NCBI GenBank assembly: GCA_050330055.1
Contig: JBHJOF010000259.1
Location: 1-18,462, forward strand
Reading direction: 5' to 3'
From: JBHJOF01 sp050330055
GTDB taxonomy: Bacteria; Pseudomonadota; Alphaproteobacteria; Kiloniellales; JAKSDN01
DNA length: 18,462 nucleotides
Of the stretch, positions 13,245 to 18,462 are shown piece by piece (the first letter of the stretch is position 1; each line of letters starts with the position of its first letter). Under the pieces are notes generated by a model, which made no database searches, was not told where the DNA came from, and saw only the letters and a program-made list of their open reading frames with translations. The position numbers and the translations under genes were made by a program.

Positions 13245-14633
13245 TCACGCGACCCCGGCCACGTGCAGCAGGTCGCCGATGGTGAAGGGGCCCGTCGTCG
13301 TGCCGTTGCGCCGCGGCAGGGTCGGCTGCCAGTTCGGCGCTTCCGAGAGCAGCGACGTCTGGTCGTAGTCCATGAGGCCGACCAGGACTTCGCCGACGAT
13401 GCGCCCGCCGACGGGGCCGAGGTGCTCGCCGTTGGTGCGCAGCTCCGCCTCCTTCAGGATGTAGAACCAGAGCGGCGTGCAGTCGCCGAGCACACCGCTG
13501 AGGCCGAGCTCGCTGGCCGTCAAGGGCATCTCGCCCATGGCCTCTGCTACCGCCTGGCCGCTCGGCAGGCCGAAGGACTGGCCGCGCAGCATGTTGCGGG
13601 TCGCCAGCGACTTCTCGCCTTGGGCCACGAACTCGAGCTCGAGCAGATCGGAGGCCAGCTTGCCATCCAGCTTGTCGGCGAACTGGACCAGGCCTGCGCC
13701 GGTGTCGAAGAAGCGCGACCATTCGATCGTGCCGTCGGCGTCGGCGACCGGCGTGAAGCCCGTGCCGAGCTCGGGCCCGAACAGCTCGACGTCGCCATGC
13801 GTGCCATTGGCCGCCAGCCGGTTCGGCACCATCGAGTGCCCGAAACGATAGGCTGCGGCCGAGAACTCGATTGGGATGAAGGGCCGCCCCTCGAAGCAGT
13901 AGTGGCGACGCCCGTTGCAGAGAATGTCGTCGGTCAGCGCCGGGCCGATCATGCGCGGCAGGAACTCGGTCAGGATGATCCACTGATAGTGCCAGCGCAC
14001 CAGCCTCTCCGCCGCCTCGAACAGCTCGCCGTCAGGGACCGTGCCGGCCAGCGACTGGACCGCCGCGTTGTGGAACTTGAGGAAGGCGAGCTGCAGCTGG
14101 GAGATTACCCGGTTCTCGTCGTTGCGCGGGTCGCCGATGATCGCCTTGCCGGCGATGCGCGGCAGATCGATGCCGCCCTGTCCGATCAGCAGCATCTTGT
14201 CGGTGAACGGCGCCGGTTGGTTGGGGTCGTAGAGAAAGGGCGAGGCCTCCGGGCCGCTGCCATAGACACAGTCGAGATCGAGCGCCGGAGTCCTGAAGTT
14301 GCGCGTTGCCAAGGGATCGTTGCGCCGCTCCAGGCTCGAGGTGACGTCCAGGGTGATGTCGTGGTCGATGAACTGGCCGAGAAAGACGAAGCCGAGCGTG
14401 ACGGTCGTGCTTTTCGTGACGATCGCGCCGCTGTCCATGATGCCGCCCTTCTTGCCCAGATCGCGCAGATGGGCGGGATCGAGATAGGCGGGCGCAAGCT
14501 TCGAGAACAGGCGCCCGAAGCGGCCTTCGCCGTTGGCCTCGCCGTTGGTGTAACCGTGTGGATCGGGGTGATGCCTGCACTGGCGATCGCAGGCTCGCTG
14601 TCCGCGGGGTTCCGCTACGCCGTGATGCAACAT
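13245..14633 (-). CDS. Animal-type heme peroxidase (peroxidase-cyclooxygenase superfamily)
   Basis: This 462-residue heme peroxidase uses hydrogen peroxide to oxidise halides or organic substrates. All heme-site residues known from myeloperoxidase have counterparts: distal His91 with Asp90 in GQFIDHD, catalytic Arg170 with Glu173 in GDPRNDENR, proximal His266 in YRFGHSMVPN, and Asn347 in RNMLRGQSFGLP, its hydrogen-bond partner. Asp90 and Glu173 correspond to the residues that form ester bonds to heme in the animal enzymes, so a covalently bound heme is plausible. There is no signal peptide and no added calcium-repeat or other domain, so it is probably cytoplasmic or exported by another route. 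The start is ATG at 14633 with a perfect AGGAGG seven bases upstream. It stands alone between the repeat and an operator-like region. The substrate is unknown. Confidence 0.9.
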   Translation of the reverse strand: MLHHGVAEPRGQRACDRQCRHHPDPHGYTNGEANGEGRFGRLFSKLAPAYLDPAHLRDLGKKGGIMDSGAIVTKSTTVTLGFVFLGQFIDHDITLDVTSSLERRNDPLATRNFRTPALDLDCVYGSGPEASPFLYDPNQPAPFTDKMLLIGQGGIDLPRIAGKAIIGDPRNDENRVISQLQLAFLKFHNAAVQSLAGTVPDGELFEAAERLVRWHYQWIILTEFLPRMIGPALTDDILCNGRRHYCFEGRPFIPIEFSAAAYRFGHSMVPNRLAANGTHGDVELFGPELGTGFTPVADADGTIEWSRFFDTGAGLVQFADKLDGKLASDLLELEFVAQGEKSLATRNMLRGQSFGLPSGQAVAEAMGEMPLTASELGLSGVLGDCTPLWFYILKEAELRTNGEHLGPVGGRIVGEVLVGLMDYDQTSLLSEAPNWQPTLPRRNGTTTGPFTIGDLLHVAGVA

Positions 14634-14640
14634 TGATCTG

Positions 14641-14646
14641 CCTCCT
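14641..14646 (-). promoter_or_regulatory. Strong ribosome binding site AGGAGG for the peroxidase gene
   Basis: CCTCCT on the plus strand reads AGGAGG on the minus strand, seven bases before the ATG at 14633. It fixes the start and predicts efficient translation. Confidence 0.7.
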
Positions 14647-14731
14647 GATGCTTTGTTGTGAGCGGATCCTCCGGTCCCCCCCTTCAGGCCAGGCTAGAAA
14701 CACCGACGTCGAATGACTGTGCGTTCCATCA

Positions 14732-14750
14732 CACAAGCCAATGGCTTGTG
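14732..14750. promoter_or_regulatory. Perfect hairpin CACAAGCC-AAT-GGCTTGTG upstream of the peroxidase gene
   Basis: Eight-base perfect arms with a three-base loop, about 100 bp upstream of the peroxidase start and about 40 bp past the XRE gene stop. It lacks a T-run, so it is either an operator or a weak 3'-end hairpin for the XRE transcript. Confidence 0.35.
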
Positions 14751-14758
14751 ACGATTCC

Positions 14759-14777
14759 TCGAATCATAATGATACGA
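14759..14777. promoter_or_regulatory. Operator-like 19-bp palindrome TCGAATCATAATGATACGA
   Basis: This sequence is symmetric about its centre except for one mismatched pair (A opposite A): TCG-A-ATCAT-A-ATGAT-A-CGA. It is AT-rich in a GC-rich setting and sits between the XRE gene and the peroxidase gene. It resembles metal- or peroxide-responsive operators (Fur/PerR family) in composition but matches no consensus well enough to name, and the XRE protein next door is an equal candidate for binding it. Confidence 0.4.
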
Positions 14778-14791
14778 GTTTGTGACTCTTG

Positions 14792-15148
14792 TCAGCCGGC
14801 CCGCTTGAGCTCGGCCAGCCAGCGCGCGACCGTATCCTCCGGCAGCGAAGCGATCCTGGCGGCCAGCAGGTTGGCCAGCTCGGTGGCTTCGGGCGTGAGG
14901 CCGGCGGTGTCGACCACGACGCGCGGATGCGAGCGCTCGGCCAGCGCGTGCAGCGCCTCGGCCTCGTCCCAGATGATGCCAAGGTACTGGCAGACCTGGT
15001 GCACGAAGCGCCGCGACGGCTTGCCGCGATGGCCGTGCTCGAGGGCCGAGAGGTAGGCCGGCGAGACGCCGAGACCGGCGGCCATGTCCTGCAGCGCCAG
15101 CCCGCGCGCGGCGCGGATCTCGCGCAGCTTGTGGCCGAACGGCGTCAT
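14792..15148 (-). CDS. Small XRE-family transcription regulator
   Basis: This 118-residue protein has an N-terminal helix-turn-helix of the Cro/CI (XRE) type at about residues 5-60: KLREIRAARGLALQDMAAGL then VSPAYLSALEHGHRGKPS, where the second helix is the likely recognition helix. The C-terminal half is helical and has no known sensor or peptidase domain. The ATG at 15148 overlaps the GFA gene stop as ATGA, so the two are translated together; upstream in-frame codons belong to the GFA gene in another frame. Palindromes just beyond its stop could be its targets, either for the peroxidase gene or for its own control. The effector is unknown. Confidence 0.85.
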   Translation of the reverse strand: MTPFGHKLREIRAARGLALQDMAAGLGVSPAYLSALEHGHRGKPSRRFVHQVCQYLGIIWDEAEALHALAERSHPRVVVDTAGLTPEATELANLLAARIASLPEDTVARWLAELKRAG

Positions 15149-15624
15149 TCCCGATAGAGCCCGCGGCTCTTGTGCCAGTCCTCGATCGACTGGTCGGGAT
15201 AGCCCTCGAAGTGGACCTCGCTCTTGCCGCGCGGCACCTTCACCCAGGACGCCTTGGAATCGAGCAGGATGTGGGCGCGCTCCTTGGGCTGCGGCAGCGG
15301 CGTGTCGATCGCCGAGGCGTGCGGGTAGACCCACTGCGGCCAGCTCGGGTCCTTGATGAAGAGCGCCGAGCCGCAGGACTTGCAGAAATGCCGCCGCGCC
15401 GGGGAGCGCGCGCCGTCCTCAAGTATCGCCCGATAAACGCCCAGATTTGCCCGGCCCTTGACCTTGAGGGTCTCGGCCTGGCCCATGATGTTGATAGCCG
15501 AGCCGCCGCCGCCCGCGGTCTTGCGGCAAATCGAGCAGTAGCAGTGCATGTAGGGCTGTGGCGTGTGGCTCATGACGGTGAAGCTCACCGCGCCGCAATG
15601 GCAGGAGCCTTCGAGCTTGAGCAC
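15145..15624 (-). CDS. GFA-family zinc protein (glutathione-dependent formaldehyde-activating enzyme-like)
   Basis: This 159-residue protein has the Gfa/CENP-V fold with two zinc sites. The cysteines are C8 and C10 in GSCHCGAVSF, C28, C30 and C33 in HCYCSICRK, and C81 and C84 in FCKSCGSALF. Family members were first linked to adding glutathione to formaldehyde, but most bacterial paralogues have no proven substrate, so the name is a family label. The start is GTG at 15624 with a perfect AGGAGG eight bases upstream. It overlaps the XRE gene by four bases. No glutathione-dependent formaldehyde dehydrogenase is nearby, which weakens a formaldehyde role here. Confidence 0.88.
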   Translation of the reverse strand: MLKLEGSCHCGAVSFTVMSHTPQPYMHCYCSICRKTAGGGGSAINIMGQAETLKVKGRANLGVYRAILEDGARSPARRHFCKSCGSALFIKDPSWPQWVYPHASAIDTPLPQPKERAHILLDSKASWVKVPRGKSEVHFEGYPDQSIEDWHKSRGLYRE

Positions 15625-15632
15625 GGCCTTGA

Positions 15633-15638
15633 CCTCCT
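15633..15638 (-). promoter_or_regulatory. Ribosome binding site AGGAGG deciding the GTG start at 15624
   Basis: CCTCCT on the plus strand reads AGGAGG on the minus strand, with an eight-base spacer to the GTG. It supports the non-ATG start of the GFA gene. Confidence 0.7.
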
Positions 15639-15817
15639 AGCTTAACGGAAATCGAGTTTACCTCCGATGCCCGGACAAGGCCAGCAGGCAGTGCGGTCCA
15701 GCGGCAGCGCGGAGCTGCTATGCAAGCAAAGGACGCCAAGGTGAATGCAGCGACTGCCGCCGCTATGCTAAGATAAAATTTCGAGAGGACCGGAAACGTT
15801 GCAGGGACGTGGGTGCC

Positions 15818-16951
15818 ATGCCGGAGTCTAACGCACAGCACGACGAGGAATCGCTGCGCCGCGAACTGGCACTGCGCGAGCGGGAGTTCGAACGGCATCG
15901 CCGATCAAGCTCGGCGCGGCGCGAGGAAGCGAAGACCAGGCGAATGATCGCCTTCCTCTGCATACTGGGGCTGCTGGTCGCCGGCGGCGTCACATTCCTG
16001 GTCGCCGACCTGATCATGAAGAAGAGCACCGACCGGGCGATCGCGATCGAGCGCGAGCGCATGCTGGACCAGCGCAAGCTGGCCGAGTTCAAGGCAGAGC
16101 TCGATCGGGCGGTGACCCTGGCGCGGGCCGAGGCGGAGAGCCTCAATCGCTTTCCCGGCGTCGCCGCCGGCAGGAGCCTGGCGGCTCAGATCGAGCTGGC
16201 CAACCTGCACGCCGAGCTGGCGACGCAGGACGAAACCAAGGCGCGCTGGAGCGAGATCAAGAGCTACCTGGAGGGCCGCGTCGCGGCGCATCGCGAGGAG
16301 CTCGACGCCGTCGAGAAGAAGATCGCCGAGAATCGCCAGAGCTACACCGCCACGGTGAACGAGATCATTCGTTCGCGCACGCCATCCGCCGATAAGGAAG
16401 AGAAGCTTGCGAAGCTCGACGCCGAGCTGGCCGGCCTGCGCGTAACCGCGCGCCGCTTGATGTTCGCGCTGGCCGGCGCACCGGAGAGCGAGGCCGCAGC
16501 CGGCAACAGCGGCACGGCGGAGACCACCGGCAATGCGCCGGCGAGCGGCCCACTCGTCGAGACGGCCAATCTCGCCGCCCTGGCCAACAGCCTGCCTCTG
16601 CCGCAGCCGCGGCCGGACGGCTCGACCGCGGCGCTGGCAGCGCCGACGCCGCTTGCGCCCCTCGACGGCACCGTGCTCGAACACTTCCCGCGGCAGACCG
16701 TGATGACCTGGAGCCCGGTGCCGGGCGCCGCTGACTACACCGTCGAGGTCGACTGCTTCGCTTGCTGCAAGAAGAACAAGTGGTGCAGCGAGGTCGGCGA
16801 GGAGTACCTGGTCGTGCCCGGCGTGGCGATCACGCGCTACGGCGTCAATTTCGGCGACAACAAGCAGGGCCGCTGGCGGGTCTGGGCCGTGACCTCCAAC
16901 GGGGCATCGGGCGCCAAGTCCGCCTGGTCGGCGTTCACCTACGTCGATTAG
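15818..16951 (+). CDS. Membrane-anchored coiled-coil protein with fibronectin-like C-terminal domain
   Basis: I do not recognise this 377-residue protein. It has a charged cytoplasmic N-terminus (residues 1-43, Arg/Glu-rich), one membrane segment at 44-67 (MIAFLCILGLLVAGGVTFLV), a long helical, probably coiled-coil region at about 75-215 rich in Glu, Arg, Ala and Leu, and an Ala/Pro/Gly linker to about 275. The C-terminal domain looks like a fibronectin type III-like sandwich: VMTWSPVPGAADYTVEVD near its start, and GRWRVWAVTSNG followed by SAWSAF near its end. Four cysteines (C313, C316, C317 and C323) sit in one loop, CFACCKKNKWC, and could form disulfides in the periplasm. The start is ATG at 15818 with AGGGA ten bases upstream. 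It is divergent from the GFA gene and converges on the Smr gene with only six bases between the stops. An envelope or binding role is inference. Confidence 0.75.
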   Translation: MPESNAQHDEESLRRELALREREFERHRRSSSARREEAKTRRMIAFLCILGLLVAGGVTFLVADLIMKKSTDRAIAIERERMLDQRKLAEFKAELDRAVTLARAEAESLNRFPGVAAGRSLAAQIELANLHAELATQDETKARWSEIKSYLEGRVAAHREELDAVEKKIAENRQSYTATVNEIIRSRTPSADKEEKLAKLDAELAGLRVTARRLMFALAGAPESEAAAGNSGTAETTGNAPASGPLVETANLAALANSLPLPQPRPDGSTAALAAPTPLAPLDGTVLEHFPRQTVMTWSPVPGAADYTVEVDCFACCKKNKWCSEVGEEYLVVPGVAITRYGVNFGDNKQGRWRVWAVTSNGASGAKSAWSAFTYVD

Positions 16952-16957
16952 CACGCC

Positions 16958-17533
16958 TCAGCTCGACCGCCGCCGCTTCAGCAGAACGTAGAGCGCGCCC
17001 AGGCCGCCGTCCTTCGGCTGCGCCTGGTCGAAAGCCAGGATGCGCTCGCGATTGGGCGGCTGATTGAGCCACTGCGGCACCATGCGGCGCAGCACGCCGC
17101 CCTCCTCCTTCGTAGTGCCCTTGCCGGTGACCACCAGGACGCAGCGCTTGCCTCTGTCCTGGGCGCGCGCCAGAAAGTCGTTCAGCGCGCGATGTGCCTG
17201 CTCCTGGCTGTAGCCGTGCAGGTCGAGCCGCGCTTCGATCGGCAGGCGGCCGCGCCGCAGCCGTTCGGCCTGGCTGCGCGCGACGCCGGCGATGCGGCCC
17301 GCGGCAAGCTCCGGCGGCTGCGGCTTCTTCGGCTGAGTCGGTACCGGCTCGGCGCGCGGCAGCCGGCTCGCCCGCGGCGGCCGCGCCGGACGCTCGACGG
17401 GCTCGCCCTCCCGAGCTGGCGCGGGGATGCGGCCCGAGAGTGGCCGCGCGCCTTCGGTGATCCGCCGCCACAAGGCCTTGTCCGCCTCGCTGAGGCCGCT
17501 CTTCGATCCCCTGCCGCGCTTCTCGTCCGCCAT
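16958..17533 (-). CDS. Smr-domain protein (MutS2-type C-terminal nuclease domain)
   Basis: This 191-residue protein is a stand-alone Smr domain with a disordered N-terminal half. The first 90 residues are Pro/Arg/Ala-rich. The Smr domain begins with LDLHGYSQEQAHRALNDFLA at about 103, continues with CVLVVTGKGTTKEEGGVLRR (the TGKG loop), and ends with ILAFDQAQPKDGGLGALYVL. Smr domains nick or cut DNA or RNA; proteins of this build are widespread in proteobacteria and have unclear targets. The ATG at 17533 shares its A with the lutC TGA stop (TGATG); a GTG one codon earlier is possible. It is the last gene of a lutB-lutC-smr run. Confidence 0.88.
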   Translation of the reverse strand: MADEKRGRGSKSGLSEADKALWRRITEGARPLSGRIPAPAREGEPVERPARPPRASRLPRAEPVPTQPKKPQPPELAAGRIAGVARSQAERLRRGRLPIEARLDLHGYSQEQAHRALNDFLARAQDRGKRCVLVVTGKGTTKEEGGVLRRMVPQWLNQPPNRERILAFDQAQPKDGGLGALYVLLKRRRSS

Positions 17534-18231
17534 CACGCGCTTGCGCCGCCGACGATCACGATGTGCAGGCGGCGCGGCCCGTGCGCGCCGAGCTGGATGG
17601 TCTGCTCGATGTCGGCGGTGCGCGAAGGGCCGGTGATGAGGTTCACTGTGCGGGGCAACAACCCGCCGCCGCAGCGCGCGCGCAGCCGCTCCCAGGCTTC
17701 CTCGTAGCGGCCGACCACGGCCTCGGCCGGCAGCACGACGACGTTGTTGTCGGGCAGGAAGCTCAGCGTCGTCGCCGCGGTGCTGCCGGACAGCAGCATC
17801 AGGGTGCCGGTCTCGGCGATGCCGGCAAAGGCGTGCGTGACCGACACCTCGTCGCCGGGCTCAGCGCGGCCCGGCTGCACCTGCAGCAGCGGCTGGCCGT
17901 CCCACGGCAAGCCTTTCAGCGCCGGGTCCGGCGCGATGCGCAGCGCGGCCGGCAGGTTCTCGCTCTTGAGATAGTCGGCGATGGCGCGCGGCACTTGGTC
18001 CGCCGTGGCGACCTCGGCGACCGTCGCCTGGACCTCGCGCGCCATCTCGGCGAAGAGCGCAATCTGCTGGACGTGCGGGCGTTGCGCGCGCTGCGGCTGC
18101 GGGCCCTGCGGATGGCCCTTGAGTCGCGCCTCGACGGCGGCGCGCCGCTGCTCCGGCAACTGAGTCGATCTGATGGCGCGGCGCAGCGCGCCCAGCACCT
18201 GCTCGCGCCCCTGGTCATCCGGGCTGCTCAC
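17533..18231 (-). CDS. lutC: LutC/LUD-domain protein (lactate utilisation)
   Basis: This 232-residue LUD-domain (YkgG/LldG) protein is one of the three subunits of the iron-sulfur L-lactate dehydrogenase complex LutABC. The N-terminus carries a helical segment (GREQVLGALRRAI), and the C-terminal core has VTHAFAGIAETGTLMLLSG, LPDNNVVVLPAEAVVG and TVNLITGPSRTADIEQ, all typical. The start is GTG at 18231, overlapping the lutB stop as GTGA; the open frame extends to 18438 only by running over lutB in another frame. The smr gene follows with a one-base overlap. Lactate as substrate follows from the family and the lutB neighbour. Confidence 0.9.
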   Translation of the reverse strand: MSSPDDQGREQVLGALRRAIRSTQLPEQRRAAVEARLKGHPQGPQPQRAQRPHVQQIALFAEMAREVQATVAEVATADQVPRAIADYLKSENLPAALRIAPDPALKGLPWDGQPLLQVQPGRAEPGDEVSVTHAFAGIAETGTLMLLSGSTAATTLSFLPDNNVVVLPAEAVVGRYEEAWERLRARCGGGLLPRTVNLITGPSRTADIEQTIQLGAHGPRRLHIVIVGGASA

Positions 18232-18462
18232 CGCGGCCCTCCGCCGCCCCGGCGCTCGGCCCAGAGCTGCTGGAAGCTGCGGCCCTGCGGCGCCGGGAAG
18301 TCGCGGTGCCGGGTCCAGCCGCCGGCCAGCGGCAGGCGGGCGAAACGGCCGCGGCGACGGCCCAGCGCGCCGAGCAGGCGCATGGCCGTTCCGGCCGCCA
18401 AACGATAGAGCGCCGGCCGCCGCGCGAAGAAGGCCCAAAGCTTGAGCCCGCCGCGCACCGCA
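18228..18462 (-). CDS. lutB: C-terminal end of LutB iron-sulfur subunit (partial, runs off right edge)
   Basis: Only about 77 codons of the 3' end are in the window. The tail reads GGWTRHRDFPAPQGRSFQQL, the conserved C-terminus of LutB/YkgF proteins (WTxxRDFPAP), after a stretch (FARRPALYRLAAGTAMRLLG) also usual for the family. The ferredoxin-like 4Fe-4S part must lie to the right. The stop overlaps the lutC GTG by four bases, so the lut genes are translated together; lutA would be expected further upstream. Confidence 0.85.
   Translation of the reverse strand, partial: AVRGGLKLWAFFARRPALYRLAAGTAMRLLGALGRRRGRFARLPLAGGWTRHRDFPAPQGRSFQQLWAERRGGGGPR

Noticed and set aside
13152..14636. 494-codon open frame on the plus strand, antisense to the peroxidase gene
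   Set aside because: The peroxidase has a perfect ribosome site and all catalytic residues. The antisense product has no recognisable motif.
18232..18438. Extension of lutC upstream to 18438
   Set aside because: The added residues overlap the conserved end of lutB in another frame, and the GTGA junction at 18231 is the natural start.
1..18462. CRISPR array, toxin-antitoxin pair, phage or transposase genes
   Set aside because: I looked for evenly spaced direct repeats, small overlapping toxin/antitoxin-like genes, integrases and DDE-type transposases and saw none. The repeats present are palindromic and have no coding capacity.

Overview
The window reads as high-GC chromosomal DNA of an alphaproteobacterium, most likely in or near the Rhodospirillales. 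This is inferred from the layout: a hisB-hisH-hisA-hisF-hisE cluster diverging from hslV-hslU, an HslV with a short N-terminal propeptide, and interspersed palindromic repeats of a type seen in alphaproteobacteria. There are no rRNA or tRNA genes, no CRISPR array and no transposase. Most of the window is ordinary core genome with small accessory insertions.

Layout, left to right. 1-2255 (minus): a MacAB-type export pair, macA followed by macB, which runs off the left edge; a 170-bp palindromic repeat lies between them. 2256-2529: divergent regulatory region with a perfect 12-bp palindrome. 2530-4350 (plus): a soluble protein that looks like a degenerate GGDEF/EAL protein with both active sites lost. 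4351-5556: about 1.2 kb with no convincing gene; it holds two adjacent palindromic repeat units, an AT-rich patch and a possible small-transcript region. 5557-10898 (minus): the histidine block hisB, hisH, a GNAT acetyltransferase, hisA, hisF and hisE, then a HIT-family protein and a SPOR-domain membrane protein. Several junctions are stop/start overlaps, so translational coupling is likely. 11087-12998 (plus): hslV-hslU, the ATP-dependent HslVU protease, behind a close match to a sigma-32 promoter placed so near the start codon that the mRNA may be leaderless. 13020-13195: second copy of the 170-bp repeat. 13245-14633 (minus): an animal-type (peroxidase-cyclooxygenase superfamily) heme peroxidase with all heme-site residues. 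14792-15624 (minus): a GFA-family zinc protein overlapping a small XRE-type regulator by four bases. 15818-16951 (plus): a membrane-anchored coiled-coil protein with a fibronectin-like, cysteine-containing C-terminal domain. 16958-18462 (minus): the lutB end, lutC and an Smr-domain gene, each overlapping the next.

Working together: the his genes supply the middle steps of histidine synthesis (HisE, HisA, HisH/HisF, HisB). HslVU is heat-shock proteolysis. LutB/LutC are parts of the lactate oxidation complex. MacAB is a tripartite-pump component. The most interesting items are the repeat whose two arms keep their own hairpins by paired base changes, the apparently leaderless heat-shock hslV, the degenerate GGDEF/EAL protein, the acetyltransferase coupled inside the his operon, and the animal-type peroxidase with an operator-like palindrome upstream. 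I did not find a clearly new multi-gene system.
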